Assembly (NCBI GenBank): GCA_949987565.1
Contig: OX465107.1
Location: 67,001-131,000, forward strand
Direction: 5' to 3'
Length of the DNA: 64,000 bases
Source of the DNA: Luidia sarsii
Taxonomy: Eukaryota; Echinodermata; Asteroidea; Paxillosida; Luidiidae
The notes below the pieces were generated by a model. It ran no database searches. It was not told the origin of the DNA and saw only the letters and a program-made list of their open reading frames with translations. The position numbers and the translations under genes were made by a program. This document shows, piece by piece, positions 11,886-24,700 of this stretch (the first letter of the stretch is position 1; the number at the start of each line of letters is the position of its first letter).

Positions 11886-13257
11886 GAAGAAGGAAAGGCA
11901 TTTAGAGCTTGAATGTACGGATGTACGGATTAAGCAGACAATTGATGAAAGATTTAAGGAGCCTTTGTGATCAGCTATGACTGTAATCAACACGCTGCAA
12001 TTTAAAATGATAGCGAAAACGCAGCACTGAAAAGACGACAAATTGTGTCCTAAGCACAAGGAATTCAATTGCCAATGTTTTCAATAGTTCAATTGACAAT
12101 GATTTCATTGTCATTCTATATATAGGAACACTTGTACATTTTACACTGTAACATATACGTTTTGTATGCTTTTGTAAAATTTAGGCCGTCATTTTTTAAT
12201 CTGAAACGTTCGCATTTTTTACTCTTTTTTCATCTTTTACTTGCTTAAAACATCAAATTCCGTTATTACCACTGATGAATGTTAATATGAAAGCTGTAGA
12301 ATAATCTATCGCAATTTTTGTGATGCTTATGACAGTAAATGCATGAGGTTATGGTCAGGGTGATTGTGCATCGAATTTTTCCCCGTATCAAAGAGGTTGA
12401 TATGACGAGGTACTATCACATTTCCATGCATTTCAAATTCAGGAAACCAACATGTATTCCTAGAACGCAGAAGTTCAGATAATGTAAGAATTTTCGATGA
12501 ATCAGTCCAATTTCATCAAGCAAACCTAATTTTGTGCGGCACTTCACAGCTTCACCTGCACCGCGTTGGGTTATTTTGTAACTGTGTATGAAAGAAACAT
12601 TGATAATTATGCAAGCGTGCTGCAAACATGGTTACTGACTAAAATGACAAAATGCAAACCTCAGAACATTACATAAAATGGAACAATGAAATGATAACGA
12701 AAAGGCAAAAGGCAGAATGAAAGAAAATTAGAAGGGAGAGTAGAAAAGCAATTAGAGCTAGATGTAAGCAGCGAAGCACTGAGGGGAGTTTTCACAAAGC
12801 ATCTGTTGTTACAAATGTGCCTGTTTGGTTCACAAATAAAATCCAAAACGTGTTACGAAAGAATTAAACGACATCGTTTCTTTTATTATGACAAGAAATT
12901 TGTATACACTTCATTGTCGAAAAAATAAATACTGTAACTGTATGCCATTCCTTATGGAATACATATACTCTGACTAAATAGAATACACTTACAAGACAAT
13001 CTACATTGCATATAAAAAAAAAACTGCTTCAAAATCCCACCAGTATCCTCAAGACAAGCATTTCACGTCTCCTATACCTAACTCATGAATTGCAAATGGG
13101 ACGAATTCCATCTTGTTAACGTGCCATGTCAAACAAAATTTTAAAATGCACATAAAAGGAAATAATAAGTAGTTCTTTGATTCAAAAGGTGTTTGTTCAA
13201 ACTAATAGGTTGCATAATATCCTAAATCATACCTGTAAAGGAAATGAGACAAGTGAA
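11886..13257 (+). other. Probable SLCO 3-prime UTR and downstream intergenic
   Basis: AT-rich sequence follows the SLCO stop. An AATAAA at 12835-12840 is a candidate polyadenylation signal, which would give a ~950-nt UTR; another lies near 12924. A short CTGACTAAAATGACAAAATG word near 12635 resembles the tails of dispersed repeat family B. No gene is seen. Confidence 0.4.
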
Positions 13258-13545
13258 CCTTTGAGGGGAAACATTGGATTGACCTTTGAGGGGACCATTG
13301 CATTGACCTTTGAGGGGGCCATTGCATTGACCTTTGAGGGGACCATTGGATTGACCTTTGAGGGGACCATTGGATTGACCTTTGCGGGGACCCATTGGAT
13401 TGACCTTTGAGGGGGCCATTGCATTGACCTTTGAGGGGACCATTGCATTGACCTTTGAGGGGACCATTGGATTGACCTTTGAGGGAACCCATTGCATTGA
13501 CCTTTGAGGGGGACCCATTGCATTGACCTTTGAGGGGGCCACTGG
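13258..13545 (+). repeat. 24-26-bp minisatellite, about 12 copies
   Basis: The unit is CCTTTGAGGGGACCATTG followed by CATTGA or GATTGA. I count twelve copies with single-base changes (for example AGGGGG for AGGGGA, CCC for CC). Open frames through it on both strands are artefacts of the near-24-nt period. Confidence 0.95.
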
Positions 13546-13859
13546 TATGGTTCCTGGCATTGTCAATTATTGCACATACACAATGTACTTGGGGTATTTT
13601 GTTCTAGAGGAACCCAAACCCAAAGGCCTATTGAATGTTTGTTATTTGTCACGAGAAGTGATGATTGCAACTCTAAGAGTTCTAAACACCAAATAAATAG
13701 TACGTACGTTTTGTACACGACTGACTGAACAATACTGAGTATAGATCGACTGATTTTTTTTTTTTTAACAAATCACTAAAACTAACATAATCACATTAAA
13801 TTGAAAAAAAATGGCAAAGAAAACTTTGGCTGGTTTACAACCATTGGTTGTTTGTATCT

Positions 13860-14175
13860 GAATGAAAGCTGGGGTGTGATCCCTGGAGATATACGGCAGT
13901 TAATGTTTAAATGCTTCTGACTGGCGCCCCCACCCCGGCAAAGACTAGTTGACTGTATGTGAAGGCCACAATCTAACTAAGGGCTGGATAGCGCAGACAG
14001 GAAGATCACGGGTAGGCAAAACCAGATGTCTCAGGTTCAAATCCCGGTCCAGTCAAAGTTTTCAATTCAGTCCAGTCAAAGTTTTCAATTCAGTCCAGTC
14101 AAATTTTTCAATTTGTTCAAAAGTTACCAGTCAGTTTTTCATCGATTTACTTGAAATAAACAGATTAAAAGAAAG
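13860..14175 (+). mobile_element. tRNA-derived SINE, family A
   Basis: The tRNA-like head, GGGCTGGATAGCGCAGA through GGTTCAAATCCCGGTCC, has recognisable box A and box B spacing at about 13979-14052. It is preceded by a conserved body with GGCGCCCCCACCCCGGCAAAG and followed by AAAGTTTTCAATT and GTCAGTTTTTCATCGATTT. The CAGTCCAGTCAAAGTTTTCA segment is tandemly repeated three times at 14045-14110. Other copies in this window lie near 31320, 42436, 47340, 56170, 58620 and 62110. It is not a functional tRNA gene. Confidence 0.75.
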
Positions 14176-14221
14176 GTAAAGGAAGACCCATACTATCATT
14201 ATAGCATAGGGGATGCACATT

Positions 14222-14440
14222 GACAAGGTCACGGTATGATGAGGTAGGGTGGCCAGTTCCTTTCCTCGCTGCCTTTCAACCTTCCCCCAGCTCTAAAGAG
14301 AGCCAGGTACCCATTCGCTGCTGGGTGGACAGAGAGAGCTTTCAGCTTCTGGAACGAGTGGGACTCGAAACAGTAACCTTCTGCTCTGCCAATGAATGCT
14401 CTAACCATTCGACCACGATGCCTCTCCAATAAACAGATTA
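14222..14440 (-). mobile_element. tRNA-derived SINE, family B (distinct head)
   Basis: On the minus strand it begins GAGAGGCATCGTGGTCGAAT, then GGTTAGAGCATTC, and has a box-B-like TGTTTCGAGTCCCACTCG. It continues into AATGGGTACCTGGCTCT and AAAGGCAGCGAGGAAAGG, a body seen in tRNA-derived SINEs of several marine invertebrates. It is unrelated to family A, which sits 50 bp upstream. Confidence 0.7.
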
Positions 14441-15760
14441 CTGAATACAGTGTGAACAAAAGTGTGCTGGGACAATGTGGACCGCTTTGATAAAATTATG
14501 CATCATCAAATAAATTGCCACAACATATCAAAATATAAAAACACTATTCTTTAAGGATAGGCTAACTTAAAATACATGTACCGTAGTACAAAATCACGAT
14601 CCTTTCCCAAAAATGAAAAGGCATTTACTGTTGTTTCTAAACCTAAAGAGAACCTTGGATGCAAGTGAGGATTGCTATAGGATGAACAGGTCTTATTATA
14701 AAGATGTGTCAATGTACTGTGTTAATGACAATGGAAAGCGTAGAAAGTGCATAGGGGCACATAAGAAGTTGCCTCCAAAATCTGTTGCTGTTATTTACAG
14801 AATTCTGCAACATATGATATTGCACAAGCTATCACTAATACCCTTTCAGCACATAGTACACATACCGTCTGGGAGTGTTAGCAGGAGAGATAATCAAGTG
14901 AATTCTTTTTGCGATAGATCCAGAAATATTTGTCAAATCACAACCTGAAAGTTGCTTACATGTATATCTCTCCTGAGCTTTCTTCAAAATCCATGATGCC
15001 GTCTGAACTGGTTATAATTTGAATTCTCTTTAAGAAGTATCTTTAAAGCAAGGTGCAAGAGCATATTTTTCAAAGTGAAAGAAAACTGGTCCTAAGGTGA
15101 TTCAAGCACACATAAGCACACAAAACCCAGACAATAACCACCATTTCCTTCCATGTATGTGTGACATATGTCGTCAGCTAGACATGCTATCATATTACAG
15201 GCCTGGGTATGTGTCCACATCTGCTGAGAAGCAGATGTGTGGTACTCTGGCAATCTTCGATGCAATTTTGAATTTTGAATAGATTATACGGACGATTTTA
15301 GAAGTCTTTCAGCAATAATAGTAGTAGCCCTTCCAAGGTTTGGAAGGATATGACTTCATCTTTGTTAAATAGATGAAAACTTTTATCTGACATTCAAAAC
15401 TTTGGAGAACTTATGCTTCATATGTTTCACTATTTCAGCATGAGCACAAAGTTGATTAAGCATGTCCTTGATGATGATAACAAGAGAAGCCCTTTTCTCA
15501 AAAATGAAAGCCCCACATTGGTGACCAAATTTACATGAAGATCTGAATGCTGACAAAACTATGCCAGGTTTGAATCCAATCTTCAACTCCTTTTCCCTAG
15601 ATGCCCTAAGTGTGTAACTTCATCAGTACTTCATTAGTACCTAGATACTAATCTAGGGGGTACGAAAGCCTCTATAGGAATGTGTAGTAAAACCAATATT
15701 CCTGCAAGGAATCCTAGAAACAAGGTAAATTTGGAGTGCTGAGACACGATTGAAATCTCA
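14441..15760. other. Intergenic, no gene seen
   Basis: Frames at 14613-14948 and 15097-15282 have no recognisable motif and no convincing splice partners. Probably the 3-prime flank of CUEDC2. Confidence 0.4.
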
Positions 15761-18700
15761 TCAATGAAAGTGATACTTTCTGGCTGGCTTCAAATTAGTG
15801 TACGTTTTCTTCATTTCCTCGGACTCAGGTTTTTTGGTTTCAATAAACCTCTCACCTTTCGTCGTCACTGTCTGGCTATTGATGTATCGAATCATTTTCT
15901 TCTTTTCCTGTGTAAAAAGAATTGATGGACTTATGTTTCTCATTTTCTTTCCACTGTTGCATTTTCTCAGAATGCCAGTGAAGGGGAGGAGGGGAGGAGG
16001 GGAGGAGGGGAGGGAAAGGAGAGGAGTGGAAGGGAAGGGGTGGAGGAGGGGAGGAGGGGAGGAGGGGAGGAGGGGAGGAGGGGAGGGAAAGGAGAGGAGT
16101 GGGAGGGAAGGGGTGGATGAGGGGAGGAGGAAGGAGGGGAGGGGAGGAGGGATGAGGGATGAAGGGGAGGAGGGGAGGAGGGGAGGGGAAGGAGAGGGGT
16201 GGGAGGGAAGGGGTGGGAGGAGGGGAGGAGGGAGGAGGGGGAGGAGGGGAGGAGGAGGGGAGGAGGGAGAGGGGGAAGGGAGGAGGGATGAGGGATGAGG
16301 GGGAGGAGGGGAGGAGGGGAGGGAAAGGGGAGAGTATGGGGAAGGGGGGGAGGAGTGGAGGGGAGGGGAGGGGGAGGGGAGGAGGGAGAGGGGAGGAGGG
16401 GAGGAGGGAGGAGGAATGAGGGAGCAGGGAGGAGGGAGGAGGGAGGGGAGGACAGGAGGGGAGGAGGGGAGGAGGGGAGGGAAAGGAGAGGAGTGGGATG
16501 GAAGGGAAGGAGAGGGGAGGGGAGGGGAGGGGAGGGGAGGAGGGGAGGAGTGGAGGAGGGGATGAGGGAGGAGGGATGAGGGAGGAGGAGGTGGAGGGGG
16601 AGGGGAGGGGAGGGGAGGAGGGGAGGGGAGGAGGGGAGGAGGGGAGGGAAAGGAGAGGAGTGGGAGGGAAGGGAAGGGGAGGGGGAGGGAAAGGAGAGGA
16701 GTGGGAGGGAAGGGGAGGAGGGGAGGGGAGGGGAGGGGATGAGGGAGAGGGGAGGAGGGGATGAGGGAGGAGGAGGAGGAGGGGGAGGAGGAGGAGGAGG
16801 GGGAGGATGAGGAGGAGGAGGAGGAGGAGGAGGAGGAGGAGGAGGAGGAGGAGGAGGAGGAGGAGGAGGAGGAAGAGGATAATGATAGCTTGCTACAAGT
16901 CTCAGCAAACACAAAGGTGAATGACCTCCTACATACCTTCTTTGGCTCCATAGGCTTGTGGTTTTTCCTGTCATCATCTGTGTCAATGTAACCATATTTT
17001 TGCAGTAAACCTGCTTTCACGTGTTTCTCATCCTTGTCTGAGCACCTCTGAGTTGAAGACTGTACAAAGAAATTGAAGAAACAAAAATGAATTTGAATGA
17101 ATTACAAACTATAGAAAAGTTGATAGAACCAGCAATTTGAACCAAGATTCTTGATAAAAACACCAGCACTCAATCATCTGAGCTATCAACCCTTATGAAA
17201 GACAACTAATCATCTATATTGGTGAGACAGGGGCAACAGTCAAAACACTTGACAAATAGCTGCCATATCTCCTTTATGTTTTGCAGATTAAATGATTCTT
17301 GGGCTTTAATTTAGTCCAAAGAATTTGTAGATGGAACTCCCTTTTATTGGATGGTTTGCGATGACACATCATCTCACAAGAGATGCTGCTCTGACAGGTA
17401 CATAAAATTCAACATTTTGGGCAGTGTGTACTCTGCCTGTTGTCAGGAGACTGGTGGATTCCAACTATCATCAGTCCTTAAATGTGTTGTGGAGAGCTTT
17501 GAAGCATGGATAATCTCCACGCGGTGAGTACTAGTATGTATTGCCCAAAACATTGAATTCCTGGCTCTTTTTTAGAGCCATACTCTGTCTCACACGAGAT
17601 GATGTACTCTGGACAGTTGAGGAGAATCCTCGAGGGACACGGTATGCGTATCGTGTTTCGTTCCTCCACCACCTTGAGGAACCAACTTGTCCACCCCAAG
17701 GACCCTGTCCCCCCGGGAAGACGCGGAGGTGTCGTCTACGAGATCCCATGTGGCGAGTGCAACCAGGTCTACATCGGCGAAACCGGCAGGCCCATCGGTG
17801 AGAGGATCAAGGAGCATCAACACGACATGAGACTCTCCCGTGTGGACGGATCGGCGGTAGCCGAGCACGCTTGGAAAGCTGGTCACCGCCCCAATTGGGA
17901 CGATGTGCGGTGTATCGACCTCAGCAAAACTGGTACACCAGGCGTGTCAAGGAGGCCATCCACATCCGACTTCGCCGAAACAACATCAACCGGGACAGCG
18001 GCATTGACATCCCCAGGCGGGGCCGCTAGTGGATGCCAGAACCGCGCGCCAAACCGCACGATCACTACTACGACGTCCGCAAACCAGCATACAGGAACCA
18101 GCAAAGCGGATATAAATGGACGCCGCAGCACACATTCTTTAATTGCCTGATGAAGGTTAGCAGTTAACAAGTGAAACGTCGCCATCAGCAACGACACCGC
18201 GTGACTTTGATCACCCTTCTACTCATGATGATGTACATGTTGTTAATGCAAACCTTTCACTTTGTACATCCATCATGCAAACCTTCAAATTAGAGATACT
18301 GGCTCTGTTTAGAACCACACTCCTTCTTGAAAGAGAAATGCTACATGGTGTCACCACAAATATTCCTCTTAGTATTTCCACCATGCAAACCTTCAAATCT
18401 TATCTGAGATCCCTTTACCATCCATCTGACCATCCCTACTTACCATCACACTACTTTCCTGGTCCTCCATCTCCCCTAGCTCCTGCAGATCCAACAAGAC
18501 TGTAGAGGCTTGCTCTAAGTCCCCTTTACCAATGGACAGACAATGTATGGCTTGTCGTTTGCTGGATCCTGGGAACATCTCCTGGAAGAGTTGAATCTTC
18601 TCCTCAGATACTGTCAGGGTTGCTGCTTCCTGTTGGACCTAAAAAGATTGTACAAAAATAAAAGCATCTGTGATTCTATTATCTTATCATATTTGAGCTG

Positions 18701-21700
18701 CTGCATCAATCAGGGTTCAGGGCTCTTGGCTATGTGACCAGCGCTTGAACTCAACAAACCCATCGTGACTTACAATCAATTGCAAGTCGATGAGTGATGC
18801 ACAGAAACCATACGGCCTGTAAACACTTACGATGGGTTATCCATCGTAAGTTGTATTTATGCTCATCTGCCAGTATGGATGGTTCCCAAAGCAACAAAAC
18901 TCCAAAGTACTGCCAATGTATTGTTCTGACCACGTTTGTTTTGAACTGGCCGCATATTTCGGCCTATTGTATAGTTGAATGACTACAAATGCTACAGAAC
19001 TCAAAAGTACCAACAGTTTACGATAACTGAAGGCCGGTTCGTGTTTCAATTAATGCTTTGTAAATAAGACGGGTGAGTCAAGTTGATTCACACATTTTAT
19101 TTTTATTCAAGTAGAACAGCTGATTTCACGAAACGCTAAGACGCGTCTTAGGAAGGGTAACTCGTCCTATGTCAAGCGCATCCTGCGGAAAGGTTTCAGT
19201 ATTATTATGAAACACGATACAGCAAAGAAGCTACTGACAAGCACACGATTTAAGCCAACAAAACTTTTCCCCCAAACACAGTCAATCAGCCATTTTGTAA
19301 TCATCTAATGCGGTCTTATGCAGACACATAAAGTCATGCTCTTGCATGTACAGTAGTTGTCAAATTCAATAAATTTAGCATTATTCAGCCGTTGCATTTA
19401 ACAGATCATCCTTGTCCAATGATTTACAGTTCGTTAAAACACGTAAAGGAAGAATCTTTCATAAGATGAGTTTGGTGATATTGGTCTTAGGACGTGCCAT
19501 ATATATGTCTACATGTAGATTCATCTTTCAGCCAGTCTTATGTCTTAGGACGTGCCATATATAGGTCTACATGTAGATTCATCTTTCAGCCAGTCTTATG
19601 TCTTAGGACGTGCCATATATATGTCTACATGTAGATTCATCTTTCAGCCAGTCTTATGTCTTAGGACGTGCCATATATAGGTCTACATGTAGATTCATCT
19701 TTCAGCCAGCCTTATGTCTTAGGTCGTGCCATATATAGGTCTACATGTAGATTCATCTTTCAGCCAGTCTTATGTCTTAGGACGTGCCATATATAGGTCT
19801 ACATGTAGATTCATCTTTCAGCCATTCTTACATGTCTTAGGACGTGCCATACATAGGTCTACATGTAGATTCATCTTTCATGTCTTAGGACGTGCCATAC
19901 ATAGGTCTACATGTAGATTCATCTTTCAGCCATTCTTACATGTCTTAGGACGTGCCATATATAGGTCTACATGTAGATTCATCTTTCAGCCAGTCTTACA
20001 TGTCTTAGGACGTGCCATATATATGTCTACATGTAGATTCATCTTTCAGCCAGTCTTACATGTCTTAGGACGTGCCATACATAGGTCTACATGTAGATTC
20101 ATCTTTCAGCCAGTCTTATGTCTTAGGACGTGCCATATATAGGTCTACATGTAGATTCATCTTTCAGCCATTCTTACATGTCTTAGGACGTGCCATACAT
20201 AGGTCTACATGTAGATTCATCTTTCATGTCTTAGGACGTGCCATACATAGGTCTACATGTAGATTCATCTTTCAGCCATTCTTACATGTCTTAGGACGTG
20301 CCATACATAGGTCTACATGTAGATTCATCTTTCAGCCAGTCTTACATGTCTTAGGACGTGCCATACATAGGTCTACATGTAGATTCATCTTTCAGCCAGC
20401 CTTATGTCTTAGGACGTGCCATACATAGGTCTACATGTAGATTCATCTTTCAGCCATTCTTACATGTCTTAGGACGTGCCATACACAGGTCTACATGTAG
20501 ATTCATCTTTCATGTCTTAGGACGTGCCATACATAGGTCTACATGTAGATTCATCTTTCAGCCATTCTTACATGTCTTAGGACGTGCCATACATAGGTCT
20601 ACATGTAGATTCATCTTTCAGCCAGTCTAACATGTCTTAGGACGTGCCATACATAGGTCTACATGTAGATTCATCTTTCAGCCAGCCTTATGTCTTAGGA
20701 CGTGCCATACATAGGTCTACATGTAGATTCATCTTTCAGCCAGTCTTACATGTACATGTCTTAGGACGTGCCATACATAGGTCTACATGTAGATTCATCT
20801 TTCAGCCAGCCTTATGTCTTAGGACGTGCCATACATAGGTCTACATGAAGATTCATCTTTCAGCCAGTCTTACATGTACATGTCTTAGGACGTGCCATAC
20901 ATAGGTCTACATGTAGATTCATCTTTCAGCCAGCCTTATGTCTTAGGACGTGCCATATATAGGTCTACATGTAGATTCATCTTTCAGCCATTCTTACATG
21001 TCTTAGGACGTGCCATACATAGGTCTACATGTAGATTCATCTTTCAGCCAGTCTGATGTCTTAGGACGTGCCATATATAGGTCTACATGTAGATTCATCT
21101 TTCAGCCAGTCTTATGTCTTAGGACGTGCCATACATAGGTCTACATGTAGATTCATCTTTCAGCCATTCTTACATGTCTTAGGACGTGCCATACATAGGT
21201 CTACATGTAGATTCATCTTTCATGTCTTAGGACGTGCCATACATAGGTCTACATGTAGATTCATCTTTCAGCCATTCTTACATGTCTTAGGACGTGCCAT
21301 ATATAGGTCTATATGTAGATTCATCTTTCAGCCAGTCTTACATGTCTTAGGACGTGTTATATATATGTCTACATGTAGATTCATCTTTCAGCCAGTCTTA
21401 CATGTCTTAGGACGTGCCATACATAGGTCTACATGTAGATTCATCTTTCAGCCAGTCTTACATGTCTTAGGACGTGCCATACATAGGTCTACATGTAGAT
21501 TCATCTTTAATGTCTTAGGACGTGCCATACATAGGTCTACATGTAGATTCATCTTTCAGCCATTCTTACATGTCTTAGGACGTGCCATACATAGGTCTAC
21601 ATGTAGATTCATCTTTCAGCCAGTCTTACATGTCTTAGGACGTGCCATACATAGGTCTACATGTAGATTCATCTTTCAGCCAGCCTTATGTCTTAGGACG

Positions 21701-24700
21701 TGCCATACATAGGTCTACATGTAGATTCATCTTTCAGCCAGTCTTACATGTACATGTCTTAGGACTTGCCATACATAGGTCTACATGTAGATTCATCTTT
21801 CAGCCAGCCTTATGTCTTAGGACGTGCCATACATAGGTCTACATGTAGATTCATCTTTCAGCCAGTCTTACATGTACATGTCTTAGGACGTGCCATACAT
21901 AGGTCTACATGTAGATTCATCTTTCAGCCAGCCTTATGTCTTAGGACGTGCCATATATAGGTCTACATGTAGATTCATCTTTCAGCCAGTCTGATGTCTT
22001 AGGACGTGCCATATATAGGTCTACATGTAGATTCATCTTTCAGCCAGTCTTATGTCTTAGAACGTGCCATACATAGGTCTACATGTAGATTCATCTTTCA
22101 GCCAGCCTTATGTCTTAGGACGTGCCATACATTTACATAGGTCTACATGTAGATTGATCTTTCAGCCAGTCTTACATGTCTTAGGACGTGCCATATATAG
22201 GTCTACATGTAGATTCATCTTTCAGCCAGCCTTATGTCTTAGGACGTGCCATACATAGGTCTACATGTAGATTCATCTTTCAGCCAGTCTTATGTCTTAG
22301 GACGTGCCATATATATGTCTACATGTAGATTCATCTTTCAGCCAGCCTTATGTCTTAGGACGTGCCATACATAGGTCTACATGAAGATTCATCTTTCAGC
22401 CATTCTTACATGTCTTAGGACGTGCCATACATAGGTCTACATGTAGATTCATCTTTCAGCCAGTCTTACATGTACATGTCTTAGGACGTGCCATACATAG
22501 GTCTACATGTAGATTCATCTTTCAGCCAGCCTTATGTCTTAGGACGTGCCATACATAGGTCTACATGTAGATTCATCTTTCAGCCATTCTTACATGTCTT
22601 AGGACGTGCCATATATAGGTCTACATGTAGATTCATCTTTCAGCCAGCCTTATGTCTTAGGACGTGCCATACATAGGTCTACATGTAGATTCGTCTTTCA
22701 GCCAGTCTTATGTCTTAGGACGTGCCATATATAGGTCTACATGTAGATTCATCTTTCAGCCAGTCTTACATGTCTTAGGACGTGCCATATATATGTCTAC
22801 ATGTAGATTCATCTTTCAGCCAGCCTTATGTCTTAGGACATGCCATATATAGGTCTACATGTAGATTCATCTTTCAGCCAGTCTTACATGTCTTAGGACG
22901 TGCCATACATAGGTCTACATGTAGATTCATCTTTCAGGCAGTCTTATGTCTTAGGACGTGCCATATATATGTCTACATGTAGATTCATCTTTCAGCCAGT
23001 CTTACATGTCTTAGGACGTGCCATACATAGGTCTACATGTAGATTCATCTTTCAGCCAGTCTTATGTCTTAGGACGTGCCATAGGTCTACATGTAGATTC
23101 ATCTTTCAGCCATTCTTACATGTCTTAGGACGTGCCATACATAGGTCTACATGTAGATTGATCTTTCAGCCAGTCTTACATGTACATGTCTTAGGACGTG
23201 CCATACATAGGTCTACATGTAGATTCATCTTTCAGCCAGGACATTTTCTTGTTGGCGTTCCACAGAAACTGTCAAAGATCACTCTTTGTACGAGGATCTA
23301 TGGCAAATACTGTAGCAGCCATGGGGCACATAGTGACGCATTGCTGGATAGTGCGGCACACTACACAGTGTGCTGCTATAACAAAGGGATGTGACAATCA
23401 ACAGTGCACCAGCAAATCAAAGTTCTGCAACGTCATCCTCGTTTGAGAGCGGTCTAATTGACAGATACATGTATATCAACTCAACCTTGACACCTTGAGT
23501 GAGACAAACATTACTATGATTGGTTACAGGCATTACAGACACTACTAATGAAGATTGTATTAAGTAGATTGCTGACGGTAGTGACTCAGATCAGCAGCAT
23601 GGACTGGCGCTGTATGATGACTGAAAGTCTGAAACCCATACTGACAAGAAGTGGAAATGAGCAAAGAAGACTATCATATTGTCCACAATCTTCTTTGTAC
23701 ATTTCAATTGCTGCTCTGCGCGAAATGAGATGGAAAAATACCCACTATAGTATAAGTCACGTGATGGCATGTAAACAGTGGTCGCGGAATCGGTCTATAA
23801 TGAATAATATTTAGTAAACATGATATGAGGTATAGAAAGTTAATAATTTTATTTCCCAATATCGTGTATGTGTATTTGACAAGGATTTTGACTATAGAGA
23901 TGGAGTGTATTATTTTCTTTACAACTTTGGTAGTGCACAAGCCACATTCTGGATCATCAAACATTGGACTAATGCAATACTGTGGCATTTGTTTCAGTGT
24001 TAGATGAAACTGAAAGACACTGAGGAATGGCATTCACTTGAAAGGAGTCAGCGAGTCAAAGGTTCTTACATGTTTGTTGGAGGTATCCAATGATCTATCT
24101 CTCGTACGTTGTTTCTCCAAGTAGAGCATGGCTTGTATTGCCTGGCCCATATCGTCGTTGCAATCTGACAGACATTTCTTGGCTTCAGTCTTGCATGAAT
24201 TTGAGAACATCTCCAGTAATAAATCAAGGCTGTCATCGGAGGTTTGCGGTGATTGAGAGAGGGCAGCAGAATTCTGGAAAGTTGGGGGAAAAAGTGATTT
24301 ACATGAAATTGACAGTAGGGCTTATCTTTATGTTAACAAAGATGTAATTTTCCACCACAACGCAAACGATCAAATCTTCTAATTACGTCTTTGCTTCTTT
24401 TGGAAACCAAATAAGATATCTTAAAGAATGTTTGTTTTTGACACTGCTGAGGATGATTAACCATCAATCTTAAAAAAAAGTCATGCTAGGATTGAAACAT
24501 CAGGCCTCCTAATTCTTTATATTTGCATTTTGGTCATTTTAGGCTGGAAGCACATTGCAACATTTCTGTATATTACCTCGTGTAAATCCACTACAAACTG
24601 GCTGAACATACATACCAGCATTGTTGACAAGACCTTAAGTCTAACATAGAGACCAAGACAAGTCTGACATCTACAGCCAAGACCAAGACCAAGAGATCAA

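Larger units (their letters stand above)
17340..18400 (+). mobile_element. Penelope-like retroelement remnant in CUEDC2 intron 6
   Basis: The left part (17340-17598) has words also found in other foldbacks here: GGTTTGCGATGACACATCATC, CTCACAAGAGATGC, and inverted partners near 17590 (CTCACACGAGATGATG). The coding remnant follows directly at 17599. After it come CTGATGA and GAAACGTC (18147-18180), then a right part at 18250-18400 in which the words CATGCAAACCTTCAAAT occur twice (about 18273 and 18383) around ACATGGTGTCACCACAAA. This order (terminal repeat, RT/GIY-YIG end, hammerhead-like tail) is typical of Penelope-like elements. It sits antisense to CUEDC2. Confidence 0.75.

Noticed and set aside
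15761..17020. Open frames of 342-419 codons rich in Ser and Pro on the minus strand
   Set aside because: They are translations of the polypyrimidine repeat in CUEDC2 intron 7, joined by chance to true coding sequence at both ends. The spliced CUEDC2 model excludes them.
19484..23239. CRISPR array
   Set aside because: Units are tandem without unique spacers, and the window is eukaryotic.
19726..23446. Multiple repeat-containing frames starting [12 protein letters not shown] on the + strand
   Set aside because: They arise because most units of the tandem array are multiples of three; 58-bp units break them. No composition or context of a real gene.
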